From: JBBPYA01 sp038200385
GTDB lineage: Bacteria > Actinomycetota > Actinomycetes > Mycobacteriales > Geodermatophilaceae
DNA length: 11,135 bases
Direction of reading: 5' to 3'
Assembly: GCA_038200385.1 (NCBI GenBank)
Contig: JBBPYA010000299.1
Coordinates: 1-11,135 of the forward strand
Shown: piece after piece, positions 1 to 7,039 of the stretch
How the letters are laid out: each line of letters starts with the position of its first letter
Position numbering within the stretch: position 1 is the first letter of the stretch
Program-made: the position numbers and the translations under genes
Notes under the pieces: model-generated
Seen by the model: the letters and a program-made list of their open reading frames with translations, nothing else
Database searches by the model: none
Told to the model about the DNA's origin: nothing

Positions 1-360
1 CTGGCCGTTGTGCAGCTCCGGGTTGGGAACCGTACGGAACAGCAGCGGCATGGCCCGGGCCGCGGAGATCTCCGGCAGCGGGATGATGGACAGGAACAGC
101 TTCTGCCACTCCATCCAACGCTCCTGGACCTGGCGGAACATGTTCCCCCGGATCGCGCCGTCCGAGGCGCCGTAGACCCGGTGGTCCTTCTCCTCCTGCA
201 TGGGGAAGTAGGACCGCAACACCTGCTTTAGCGGGTCCCGCTTCTGCGCCTTGCGGAAGGTGTAGTCCGTGCCGTAGTGCTTCACGGGCTCGTGATACAT
301 GGGCTCCCAGGACAGTTCCTGGATCTTCTTGTGAGCAGCTGCGACGCTTTGCCGACTCAT
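1..360 (-). CDS. mimA: Propane/acetone-type binuclear iron monooxygenase, hydroxylase large subunit (5' part only)
   Basis: Only the first 120 codons lie in the window; the gene continues past position 1. The protein begins MSRQSVAAAHKKIQ and contains KRDPLKQVLRSYFPMQEEKD, GAIRGNMFRQVQ and PLPEISAARAMP, which I recognise as the N-terminus of the MimA/PrmA large subunit of soluble diiron monooxygenases. The family oxidises propane, phenol or acetone in the cytoplasm, with a reductase, a small hydroxylase subunit and a coupling protein. E97 in PEISAARAM aligns with the first iron-ligand glutamate of the MmoX fold; the remaining EXXH ligands lie outside the window. The ATG at 360 is preceded by GGAG seven to eight bases upstream. 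The gene is divergent from a GAF-Fis activator, the layout of the mycobacterial mim locus. No disruption is visible. The alternative name is prmA; substrate cannot be decided from this fragment. Confidence 0.92.
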   Translation of the reverse strand, partial: MSRQSVAAAHKKIQELSWEPMYHEPVKHYGTDYTFRKAQKRDPLKQVLRSYFPMQEEKDHRVYGASDGAIRGNMFRQVQERWMEWQKLFLSIIPLPEISAARAMPLLFRTVPNPELHNGQ

Positions 361-411
361 CCGTCACTCCTTCACCGCGTGCTCGCGACTGCGCAGGCAC
401 TCTGCCTACGC

Positions 412-424
412 CTAGGTCACCTAG
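412..424. repeat. Perfect 13-bp palindrome CTAGGTCACCTAG
   Basis: A 6-1-6 perfect dyad 51-53 bp upstream of the mimA start, between that gene and the GTCTCATCCTGAGAC dyad. Its position is near where a mimA core promoter or a proximal regulator site would be. Function is unassigned. Confidence 0.35.
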
Positions 425-450
425 CAGACGACATGAGCTCTGTGATCGTG

Positions 451-465
451 GTCTCATCCTGAGAC
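451..465. promoter_or_regulatory. Candidate operator, GTCTCA-TCC-TGAGAC
   Basis: A perfect 6-bp inverted repeat with a 3-bp spacer in the gap between the monooxygenase and the Fis-type activator. Fis-like HTH dimers bind short dyads of this size, so it is the best candidate site for the adjacent regulator. That assignment is inference; no binding consensus was available to compare. Confidence 0.45.
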
Positions 466-591
466 AATCCGCAGGTCCGCGCCCACGTTGGTCCTCGCCG
501 CGCGTTCGGCGTTAGGCTGGCGGACCAGCAGCGAGCCGCTGCCCTGGGCCCCCTGCTGGCGCGGAGAGCGCCCCTGCTCCGGGAGGTCCTG

Positions 592-2514
592 TTGAACGCG
601 CGACGATCATCGGACGGCACCCAGCCCGTCGGCGCCCGCGCCGAGCCGACGCGTGGCCGGTCCCGACCGGCGGGCACCCATCCGGCCGCTGCCCGGTCCG
701 GCCAGGTGGCACGGGTGGCCGCCGCCGAGAGCGTCCCCGAGCAGCGGGTCGCCGCGGCCAAGGAGCAGTTCTTCGGCGCCGGCGCGGTCGACGACGGCTT
801 CGTCCGGGACGCGATCCTGGCCTCCTGGGTGCGCTCCCGGCAGTTCCACATCGCCGCCGAACCCTTCGAGCCGCCGTTCGTGGACCGTCCGGACAGCGAG
901 TCCAAGCTCGAGCACAGCGCGGAGTCCGTGCTGGCGGCGACCTCGGCCCAGTTCGCGAGCGAGCCGGCGAGCCTGATCCTGACCGACGCCGACGGGGTCG
1001 TCCTGGACCGCCGGATCGCCGACCCGGGGCTGCGCCGCAAGCTCGACCGGGTCCGACTGATGCCCGGATTCAGCTATGCCGAGCGCTTCGCAGGAACCAA
1101 CGGCATCGGTACGGCGCTGGAGGCGCGCGGGCCGGCCCAGGTGTTCGGGCACGAGCACTACGTGGAGCACCTGGAGGACCTGGCCTGCGCGGGCGCGCCG
1201 ATCCACCACCCGGTCACCGGCAAGGTCGTCGGACTGGTGGACCTCACGTGCTGGCGCCGGGACGCCAACCGGATGATGGCCGCGGTCGTGGCCACGCTGG
1301 CCCAGCGGATCGGAGAGGCACTGCTGGCCGACACCGGCCACCGGGAGCTGGCGTTGCTGCGCGACTACATGGCCGCCTGCCGACGCGGGGCTGGACCGGT
1401 CCTCGCCGTGAGCAACGACCTGGTGATGCTCAACGACGTCGCCCGCCATCTCATCGACCCGAGGGACCAGGCGCCGCTGCTCGGCACCGCCATCGAAGCC
1501 CTGACCGACGGCAAACCCCGGGTGGTCACCCTGGTGCTGCCCAGCGGCGGAACTGCCCGGATGCATTGCAAGCCGAGCTGGCACGAGCATGCCCAGACCG
1601 GCGGCATCGTCCAGGTCCAGCTGTTCCCCCCACTTCCGTCCACCGGCCGCCGCCTGGTCGGGTCCCTGCCGGCGGGGTGGGCGCGCAACGGGGCCCACGG
1701 CACCTCACCGCGTTGGCTCAAGTGCCTCACGGCGGTGGACCGGCAGGTGCAGACGGGGGAATGGCTCGACGTGCACGGCGAACCGGGCGTGGGCAAGGTG
1801 ACCGTGGTGCGTGCGGCCGCGCTGAGCGCCGCGCCGGGCACCCGGATCCGGGTCTTCGACGGGGCGGACCCCGCGGACGGCTGGCTGGACGAGGTGGACA
1901 CCGAGTTGCACGGCGAGTCCGGGACGATCGTCCTGCGCCACGTGGATCTGCTGCCTGGCGCCTCCTGGCCGGTCCTGACCGAGGCGCTGCTCGCGGCCCG
2001 GGACCGGCCGCACCGGCCGTGGGTGGTGCTGACCCGGACTACCCGGGCCCAGGTGGATCCTCGGCTCGTCCGCCTGATCGGCTGCTTCCCGAACTCGGTG
2101 GAGGTGCCACCGCTGCGCCACCACCTCGACGACCTTCCCGACCTGGTCGCCGGGTTGCTCGCCCGGCTGTCCAAGGGCGACGACCTGCGGTGTTCGGCGG
2201 AGGCGATGCGGGTGCTGCTGCGCCTGGAGTGGGCGGGCAACATCGCGCAACTGCTCACGATCCTGCAGAAGACGGCGGAGCGGCGGCGGACCGGGACGAT
2301 CACCGAGTCCGACCTCCCGGCCGAGTGCCGGGCGACCAGCCGGCGGGTCCTTACGCCGATGGAGTCCATCGAGCGCGACGCCATCGTCGACGCGCTGACC
2401 GGCGCGAACGGCAACCGGGCGCAGGCCGCGCAGCACCTGGGCATGTCGCGGGCGACGATCTACCGCAAGATCCGGCAGTACGGCGTGAGCGTGCCGTCGG
2501 GACGGGCCGGCTAG
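592..2514 (+). CDS. mimR: GAF-AAA-Fis family transcriptional activator (AcoR/MimR-like), sigma-54-independent type
   Basis: This 640-residue protein is the likely activator of the divergent monooxygenase operon. A GAF-type sensor domain lies at about 125-245 (FAGTNGIGTALEARGPAQVF, then GAPIHHPVTGKVVGLVDLTC, a typical AcoR signature). A degraded AAA+ domain covers about 370-580, with Walker-A-like GEPGVGK at 396-402 and a Walker-B-like GTIVLRHVDLL in which the acidic DE pair is lost. A Fis HTH is at 604-630 (RAQAAQHLGMSRATIYRKI). The GAFTGA loop that contacts sigma-54 is absent, as expected in actinobacteria, which generally lack sigma-54. The start is TTG at 592, chosen because GGGAGG lies just upstream. 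The symbol rests on position and domain order by analogy with mycobacterial mimR; effector specificity is unknown. Confidence 0.9.
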   Translation: MNARRSSDGTQPVGARAEPTRGRSRPAGTHPAAARSGQVARVAAAESVPEQRVAAAKEQFFGAGAVDDGFVRDAILASWVRSRQFHIAAEPFEPPFVDRPDSESKLEHSAESVLAATSAQFASEPASLILTDADGVVLDRRIADPGLRRKLDRVRLMPGFSYAERFAGTNGIGTALEARGPAQVFGHEHYVEHLEDLACAGAPIHHPVTGKVVGLVDLTCWRRDANRMMAAVVATLAQRIGEALLADTGHRELALLRDYMAACRRGAGPVLAVSNDLVMLNDVARHLIDPRDQAPLLGTAIEALTDGKPRVVTLVLPSGGTARMHCKPSWHEHAQTGGIVQVQLFPPLPSTGRRLVGSLPAGWARNGAHGTSPRWLKCLTAVDRQVQTGEWLDVHGEPGVGKVTVVRAAALSAAPGTRIRVFDGADPADGWLDEVDTELHGESGTIVLRHVDLLPGASWPVLTEALLAARDRPHRPWVVLTRTTRAQVDPRLVRLIGCFPNSVEVPPLRHHLDDLPDLVAGLLARLSKGDDLRCSAEAMRVLLRLEWAGNIAQLLTILQKTAERRRTGTITESDLPAECRATSRRVLTPMESIERDAIVDALTGANGNRAQAAQHLGMSRATIYRKIRQYGVSVPSGRAG

Positions 2515-2756
2515 CGCTCGCCCAACACCAGGTTGCGCATCGTGCTCAGCTCGTCCCGGACCTGCTCGGACACCTGTCGGGTGCCCTCGGGAGCTGGGGT
2601 GATCCCCATCGACTCCAACAAGGCGGCGGCCGGCGCCCCAGGATCGGCTCCGCCCAACTGGGGGTGCAGACCCTCAGCGGCGAGATGGTCGAAAATCAGA
2701 TGCACGATGCTCCACGGGTTGAATGTTTCCTCGCGGGCTTCGACGTCACGGTCCAC
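2511..2756 (-). CDS. Small conserved actinobacterial protein of unknown function
   Basis: This 81-residue ORF contains FNPWSIVHLIFDHLAAEGLH and a C-terminal RQVSEQVRDELSTMRNLVLGE. I have the impression of a short conserved actinobacterial hypothetical with this FNPWSIVHL-DHLAAEGLHP pattern, but know no function. It starts at GTG 2756, with GGGAG seven bases upstream. It has no signal peptide or membrane segment and is probably mostly helical and soluble. It faces the activator tail to tail, and the two TAG stops overlap inside a CTAG palindrome, so there is no room for a terminator between them. It could be a pathway accessory protein for the monooxygenase or molybdoenzyme, but that is only proximity. 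Confidence 0.75.
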   Translation of the reverse strand: MDRDVEAREETFNPWSIVHLIFDHLAAEGLHPQLGGADPGAPAAALLESMGITPAPEGTRQVSEQVRDELSTMRNLVLGER

Positions 2757-2832
2757 GGGACAACTCCCTGACTCCGGTCTGCTTGCGGCTCGACCATACC
2801 TGGGCCATCCCGTTACCGAGTGGTGACGCCGG

Positions 2833-2861
2833 TTGACTTTGCCGTTGACCCCGCGTGTGAT
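2833..2861 (+). promoter_or_regulatory. Candidate sigma-70-type promoter for the molybdoenzyme gene
   Basis: TTGACT at 2833-2838 and TGTGAT at 2856-2861 are separated by 17 bp, giving a near-consensus -35 and a four-of-six -10. A second GTTGAC at 2844-2849 repeats the first at 12-bp spacing, which could mark overlapping promoters or a direct-repeat operator. Transcription would start about 50 bp before the ATG at 2918. Confidence 0.5.
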
Positions 2862-2917
2862 CGGCGGATGCCGAGCCCCGACATGGATGCCGTGGTCGCC
2901 TTCGGAGATCCAGGCCG

Positions 2918-4021
2918 ATGACCGGCGTCCAGGACGGGGTCAGCGCCCCGGCCCGGGTGGCCGAGCCCGACGAGGGCATCTCCGGGGACGAACTCCGGCT
3001 CGCGGCGCGCAATCACGGCATGCCGCTGGAGGCGTTGCGCTACGACGTCACTCCGTTGGGCCTGCACTACCTGCTCATGCACTTCGACATCCCCTACCTG
3101 GATCCGCAGGACTGGCGGCTGCGGGTGGACGGCGAGGTCGAGCAGCCGTTGGAACTCGATCTGGGTGCCGTGCTGGCCCGCCCGCAGGTCACCCACCGGG
3201 TCACCCTGGAGTGCGCTGGGAACGGGCGCGCCCTGCTGCTCCCACGCCCGGTCAGCCAGCCCTGGCTCGATGAGGCGGTCGGCACCGCGGAATGGACCGG
3301 CACGCCGCTGGCGGCGCTGCTGGCCGAGGTCGGGATCCGGGACAGCGCGGTCGATGTCGCCTTCACCGGAGCCGACCACGGCATCGAGCGAGGTGTCGAG
3401 CAGGACTACGCCAGGGGCCTGTCGCTCGCGGACGCTCTCGACGCCGACGTGCTGCTGGTCCACACCATGAACGGCCAGCCGCTGGCCCCGCAGCACGGTG
3501 CCCCCCTACGCCTGCTGGTGCCCGGCTGGTACGGCATGGCCCACGTCAAGTGGCTGACCCGGATCTCGGTACTCGACGCGCCTTTCGACGGCTACCAGAA
3601 CACGACGGCGTACCGGCTCACGCAGGACCCCGGTGACCCGGGCGAGGCCGTGTCCCGTATCCGGCCCCGCGCCCTGCTGCGACCGCCAGGCTTCCCGGAC
3701 TTCCAGTCCCGCACCCGGATCGTCGATCGAGGAACCCATGAACTGACCGGTCGGGCCTGGTCGGGCTGGGCCCCGATCTCGCGCGTCGAGCTGAGCGTGG
3801 ACGGTTGCCTTAGCTGGACCGACGCCGACCTCGGGCCGGAGGTGGACCGCTACGACTGGCGGGCCTGGACCTGGACCTGGAACGCCGAGCGGCCGGGCCG
3901 CTACGAGCTGTCCGCGCGGGCCACCGACGCCGCCGGCAACGTCCAGCCCGTCGAGGCGCTCTGGAACCGCCAGGGGATGGCGAACAACCACACCCAGCGG
4001 GTCGCCGTCGTCGTCCGCTGA
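2918..4021 (+). CDS. Sulfite-oxidase-family molybdopterin-dependent oxidoreductase
   Basis: This 367-residue protein has the SUOX molybdenum-pterin fold at about 40-230. The molybdenum-ligand cysteine is C99 in VTLECAGNGR, and the pterin-pocket signature HTMNGQPLAPQHGAPLRLLV is followed by PGWYGMAHVKWL. An Ig-like Mo-co dimerisation domain fills about 265-365 and ends GMANNHTQRV. There is no signal peptide, haem domain or transmembrane segment, so it is probably cytoplasmic, or partnered with an electron acceptor not encoded here. The ATG at 2918 is preceded by GGAG at ten-base spacing. Actinobacterial members are often annotated as sulfite oxidases, but family membership does not prove sulfite as substrate. 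The gene looks intact, is divergent from the small conserved ORF and converges with the TspO-like gene. Confidence 0.93.
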   Translation: MTGVQDGVSAPARVAEPDEGISGDELRLAARNHGMPLEALRYDVTPLGLHYLLMHFDIPYLDPQDWRLRVDGEVEQPLELDLGAVLARPQVTHRVTLECAGNGRALLLPRPVSQPWLDEAVGTAEWTGTPLAALLAEVGIRDSAVDVAFTGADHGIERGVEQDYARGLSLADALDADVLLVHTMNGQPLAPQHGAPLRLLVPGWYGMAHVKWLTRISVLDAPFDGYQNTTAYRLTQDPGDPGEAVSRIRPRALLRPPGFPDFQSRTRIVDRGTHELTGRAWSGWAPISRVELSVDGCLSWTDADLGPEVDRYDWRAWTWTWNAERPGRYELSARATDAAGNVQPVEALWNRQGMANNHTQRVAVVVR

Positions 4022-4041
4022 GTCCGTGCCGCCCTACCGTC

Positions 4042-4072
4042 GAGCCGGGCAGCGCGGCCGGCCGGCCGGCTC
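4042..4072. terminator. Candidate bidirectional terminator between convergent genes
   Basis: GAGCCGG at 4042-4048 pairs with CCGGCTC at 4066-4072 across a GC-rich 17-base loop made largely of GGCC repeats that can pair further. It sits in the 49-bp gap between the molybdoenzyme stop and the TspO-like stop, which it slightly overlaps. There is no U-tract, which is common for hairpins in high-GC actinobacteria. Confidence 0.5.
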
Positions 4073-4901
4073 AGCCGACCGGCTCCGGGCGACCACGCCA
4101 GCGGGCAATCAGGGTGGCGACGAGGACGACGATCGCCGCGGCAATCGCGGCGGCGGCCACACCCTTCGCCTGGTCGGGCCCGCTGAGCCGGCCGACCGCA
4201 ATCCAGGCCAGTCCCCAGATCAGGGCCGCGGCGTAGGCGAAGCGGCCGTCTCCGGCACCGGCCACCACGACCCCGACGATCGCGCCCACCACCATGAGCA
4301 GGATCGCCCATGGGACCGGGCCGAGGAGGAGGTCCCGGTAGCCGGCGGCCAGCAGGGCGGCGGCGACGTTGGCGATGGTGGCCACGCTGACCCAGCCGAA
4401 GTACAGCCCGATGGTCCCGTCCAGCAGCACGCTCTCCACCCAGCCGCTGGAAGGGTGTGCCCGCAGCCCGGCGAACACCGCGACGAGCAGGATCAGCAGG
4501 ACGGCGATGACGGCCACGCTGAGCCACACCCGACCGGCCTGAATGGACAGGATCCAGGCAGCGTTCGCCAGCATCGTGGCCGCGACCAACCAGCCCACCC
4601 TGCGCTGCCGCCGTTGCGCGCGGTGGGCCGGCAGCGCCTGCCAGCCGGCGTAGCCCAGCAGCCCGACATAGATGGGGGTCCAGATCGCGAACGCCGGACC
4701 GTCCGGGGCGACCAGGGTCGCGTCGGCGGACAGGACGCCCCCGGCCGCTTCGGCGATCGGCGTACCCCCGAACGCGCCACTGCCGATGGCCGCCAGGACG
4801 ACCGAGGAAACCGCGCTCACTGCGACCACGACCTGCCGGACGAGGTCCGACGTCCGGGCGGTGTCAGCGGTGGACCGGCGCAGCCGGCTCGGGGAGTTCA
4901 T
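4071..4901 (-). CDS. TspO/MBR-like (tryptophan-rich sensory protein family) integral membrane protein
   Basis: The 276-residue protein has about eight hydrophobic segments, at roughly 22-42, 70-91, 102-121, 126-147, 155-186, 195-215, 221-239 and 247-267. PAFAIWTPIYVGLLGYAGWQ, a following basic RAQRRQRR loop and ANAAWILSIQAG match the larger actinobacterial version of TspO-like proteins as I know it. Classic TspO is about 160 residues with five helices, so this protein is longer and its ligand (porphyrin or other) is uncertain. I chose ATG 4901 because AGGGTGAGG lies just upstream; a TTG at 4937 would add twelve polar residues without a better ribosome site. It is divergent from the broken gene at 5021 and no regulator is nearby. 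A generic multi-pass membrane protein is the alternative. Confidence 0.78.
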   Translation of the reverse strand: MNSPSRLRRSTADTARTSDLVRQVVVAVSAVSSVVLAAIGSGAFGGTPIAEAAGGVLSADATLVAPDGPAFAIWTPIYVGLLGYAGWQALPAHRAQRRQRRVGWLVAATMLANAAWILSIQAGRVWLSVAVIAVLLILLVAVFAGLRAHPSSGWVESVLLDGTIGLYFGWVSVATIANVAAALLAAGYRDLLLGPVPWAILLMVVGAIVGVVVAGAGDGRFAYAAALIWGLAWIAVGRLSGPDQAKGVAAAAIAAAIVVLVATLIARWRGRPEPVG

Positions 4902-4926
4902 GGCCTCACCCTGTCCCCGGATCCGT

Positions 4927-4942
4927 TCCGGTGGCAACCGGA
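4927..4942. repeat. Inverted repeat TCCGGT-GGCA-ACCGGA upstream of the TspO-like gene
   Basis: A perfect 6-4-6 dyad 26 to 41 bp upstream of the chosen TspO-like start, in the gap shared with the divergent broken gene. Its position fits an operator or leader hairpin; nothing assigns it to a regulator. Confidence 0.35.
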
Positions 4943-4986
4943 GACCCTCCCCCGATCGGCGTCGTGCCCGGTGCCGCCAGTGGGAT

Positions 4987-5000
4987 GTCGCCCGGGCGAC
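4987..5000. repeat. Perfect 14-bp palindrome GTCGCCCGGGCGAC
   Basis: A gapless self-complementary 14-mer lies 21 bp upstream of the ATG at 5021. It could be a regulator site for the divergent pair, but GC-rich palindromes of this length also arise by chance in such DNA. Confidence 0.3.
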
Positions 5001-5020
5001 GGACCTGCGAGCCTGATCCC

Positions 5021-5476
5021 ATGACCGGGTCGACGCAACTGCCCGGCGAGCGGTAACTCGCCGTCGATCTGTTCAACGGCGTCTGGACGCTGCTCGGAGC
5101 GGAACGGCGCACCGTGGCCGACGACGACCGGATGCTGCACATGGCGCACGCCTCGCGGTACCACTGGGGGCAGGTCGGAAGCCCGGAGAACCTCGCGCGC
5201 GGGGAGTGGCTGTGTTCGCGGGTGTATGCCGTTCTGGGCCGGGCCGAACCGTGTCGGCACCACGCCGAGCGGGTCCTCGAGCTGTGTCGGGACCACGGGA
5301 TCGGCGACTGGGACCTGGCCTTCGGCTATGAGGCCCTGGCCCGGGCGTTCGCCGTCGCCAGCGACCCCGAGCGGGCGGCTCGCACCATCGCGCAGGCCAT
5401 CGCCGCTGCCGAGGATATCGCCGATGCGGCCGACCGGCGGCTGCTCCTGTCCGACCTGCAGACGATCCCGCGCTAG
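5021..5476 (+). pseudogene. Actinobacterial helical-repeat-like protein, broken by an in-frame TAA
   Basis: Reading from ATG 5021 gives MTGSTQLPGER, then TAA at 5054-5056, then LAVDLFNGVWTLLGAERRTV continuing in the same frame to a TAG at 5474. The part after the stop includes DRMLHMAHASRYHWGQVG, NLARGEWLCSRVYAVLGRAE and LAFGYEALARAFAVA. I recognise this as a widespread actinobacterial protein of about 150 residues with TPR-like paired helices and no established role. VDLFNGVWTLL normally belongs to the conserved first helix, so the stop lies inside the gene. Translation could restart only at GTG 5114, losing about 30 residues including that helix. One substitution (for example GAA or CAA to TAA) would explain it; a sequencing error is possible. 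An in-frame ATG also exists at 4985. Confidence 0.75.
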
Positions 5477-5588
5477 CTCGCGCCCTCCTCACCGGGCCGA
5501 CGATCCCGGGTCGAACAGAGGTGAGCGAACGCGATCTCGTCCCGGCCGGTGGGCATCCTTCGGGATCCGGGGCCGCCGACACCGGGCC

Positions 5589-5855
5589 CTACTTGCCGTT
5601 CTTGGCCCGGTGACCGCAGCCCGGCCAGCAGCAGGGCCGGCGTTTGCCCTCGGCCAGCTCGGTATGGGTCCGGTCGATGCGCCGCTCCCGCGTTTCCTCG
5701 CGTTTGGCGGACTCGACCCAGCAGATCCACTCGTTGCGAGCCAGCGGCGTGATGTGCTTCCACGCGTCGAGGGCCGGCGAGTCGGCGGTCAACGCCTTGC
5801 GGAGGTCGGCGGGCAGCGCGTGCAGGGCGCCCGACGGGACCCGCGCTCCGGCCAT
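5589..5855 (-). CDS. Short YdeI/OmpD-associated family protein
   Basis: The 88-residue protein reads LPADLRKALTADSPALDAWK, then LARNEWICWVESAKREETRE, then LAEGKRRPCCWPGCGHR. The pattern of a helical start, a NEWICWVESAKxxETRxRRI centre and a cysteine-rich KRRPCCWPGC tail is typical of the YdeI/OmdA 'bacteriocin-protection' domain proteins of Actinobacteria. The name comes from enterobacterial homologues; the function here is unknown. ATG 5855 gives the usual family length, but its ribosome site is weak. The same frame stays open upstream to an ATG at 6086 through sequence with no family resemblance. There is no signal peptide. The three cysteines near the C-terminus (CCWPGC) could bind metal, which is inference. 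It is the one apparently intact gene among broken neighbours. Confidence 0.78.
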   Translation of the reverse strand: MAGARVPSGALHALPADLRKALTADSPALDAWKHITPLARNEWICWVESAKREETRERRIDRTHTELAEGKRRPCCWPGCGHRAKNGK

Positions 5856-6141
5856 GCCAGATGGTACGACGGCCCGCTGGACGAACGGCGGTCCGTCGCA
5901 TTCCTGCACGGGGCGACGTCGGCCTGAGCGCCCTCGCCCAGCCGCTGCCCGCCATCGGGCCGGCGCCGTCACCCAGCCCGGATGGCAGACCGTGAGGCAC
6001 ATGACGAGGTCCCGATGCCGTGGCACCGGGACCCTGTCTGACGCGAACTGCTGCTGGGGGCGCCCAACCCGGCTATGGGAGCTCATTGTCAGTCCGGGGG
6101 TGAAATCCGAGCGCCGCTGGTTGGCCGCGTGTGGTGGACGA
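5856..6141. other. 286-bp spacer with no recognised gene
   Basis: Several frames are open here, including an upstream extension of the YdeI-like frame and a 45-codon plus-strand ORF from ATG 5861. None has a recognisable protein family or a good ribosome site. The YdeI-like gene and the broken methyltransferase are both on the minus strand, so this is the region after the methyltransferase stop. I see no strong hairpin. Confidence 0.4.
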
Positions 6142-6979
6142 TCAGGCTTTGCGTCCGCATGTGATGTGTGTCGACAGGTTGAAGACGAGCCCGGTAGCGC
6201 CTACGAGCGGCGCGAGCAGAGCGCGGCCTTCCGCGAGGGCAGCCTCTCGCCGATGCGCGGGAACCGCGGCGAGCGGAATCGCCATCGGCGATCCCTCCGC
6301 GAAGGAGCGTATGAAGGCATCCGCCGAAACAAAACGGGCGGAGCGTGTCACCCGTTCGACGGTCGTGTCGACGAAGCCAGCGTCGCCGAGCAGAGCCAGC
6401 AGCGTCCCGGGTTCCGCCAGCGCGAACGGGTTGCGCGAAGCGCCGGCAAGCTCGGGTAGGTGTGTCTGCAGCGCGGCCGTGAACGCCGCGTGTGCCGGCG
6501 ATGACTCCAATTCGCACCAGGTGGCAATGACAGCACGCCCGCCCGGAGCCAGCACGCGGTGAATGCCAGCGACCGCGGCCGCTCGGTCGGGGAAAAACTG
6601 CAGCCCCTGTTGGCAGGTCACGAGGTCAAACGACGATTCCTCAAACGCCAACGAACAGGCGTCACCCTCGACAAACTCCGCGTTGGCACCGTCGGCGACG
6701 TCCCGTGCGACCGCGAGCATTCCGGCGGTAACGTCGACACCGACGAGCCGTTCTAGCGAGGGACACAGTTCGCGGGCCCGTCGCACGACGATGCCCGTCC
6801 CCGTCGCCAGGTCGAGCATCCGCTCACCCGGCCGGGGGAGCAGCGCGTTCGAGCAGCGCGGCGGTGAACACGTCGAAAAAGCCGGCGACGTTGAGTTCCT
6901 CGTACACAACCGGGAATCCGGACGCGGCTCCCCAGCGCATCGCACTCGCCCCCGGTGGACTCTGCTCCTTGCTCGTCAT
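6142..6979 (-). pseudogene. Class I SAM-dependent methyltransferase, disrupted by a one-base insertion
   Basis: The gene starts at ATG 6979 with GGAGG five bases upstream and reads MTSKEQSPPGASAMRWGAAS through VYEELNVAGFFDVFTAALLE to RAAP. At the G run 6834-6838 (C run on the coding strand) it shifts frame. The next frame continues RPGERMLDLATGTG (motif I), VGVDVTAGML (motif II), EFVEGDA, SFDLVTCQQGLQFFPD (motif IV) and HRVLAPGGRAV (motif V), ending at TGA 6142. Removing one base joins the halves into a normal methyltransferase of about 278 residues; the 838-nt span is three times 279 plus one. Without correction the first frame stops at once (GGG TGA). The second frame has no good start. The substrate is unknown; the family is UbiE/Methyltransf_11-like. 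Either a genuine pseudogene or a homopolymer error. Confidence 0.87.
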
Positions 6980-7039
6980 CGATGCCTCCACGGTTTGACA
7001 TCTCCTCGACCATGCCGGTGCCAGGTTCATCGTAAGTTC

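Larger units (their letters stand above)
361..591. promoter_or_regulatory. Divergent control region between the monooxygenase and its activator
   Basis: This 231-bp gap must hold promoters for both divergent genes. Three perfect inverted repeats are visible: AGGCA-3-TGCCT at 395-407, CTAGGT-1-ACCTAG at 412-424 and GTCTCA-3-TGAGAC at 451-465. The last lies about 90 bp upstream of mimA and 127 bp upstream of the activator, a distance suited to an upstream activator site. I see no convincing -24/-12 (sigma-54) promoter. A weak sigma-70-like pair for the activator (TTGGTC at 488, TTAGGC at 512) is possible but not firm. Confidence 0.55.

Noticed and set aside
607..1698. Long minus-strand frames opposite the activator (also 1365-2444)
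   Set aside because: They lie wholly antisense to the strongly supported GAF-Fis gene and resemble no protein family.
1248..2771. A 507-codon plus-strand frame overlapping the activator
   Set aside because: It is the low-complexity Pro/Arg/Gly-rich shadow of the activator in another frame, with no family similarity.
2883..2921. A 12-residue ORF (MDAVVAFGDPGR) whose stop overlaps the molybdoenzyme ATG as ATGA
   Set aside because: It has no ribosome site upstream of its ATG and nothing beyond the overlap suggests a leader peptide.
4026..5024. A 332-codon plus-strand frame opposite the TspO-like gene
   Set aside because: Its translation is an Asp/Gln/Gly-rich composition artefact, whereas the minus strand shows coherent membrane helices.
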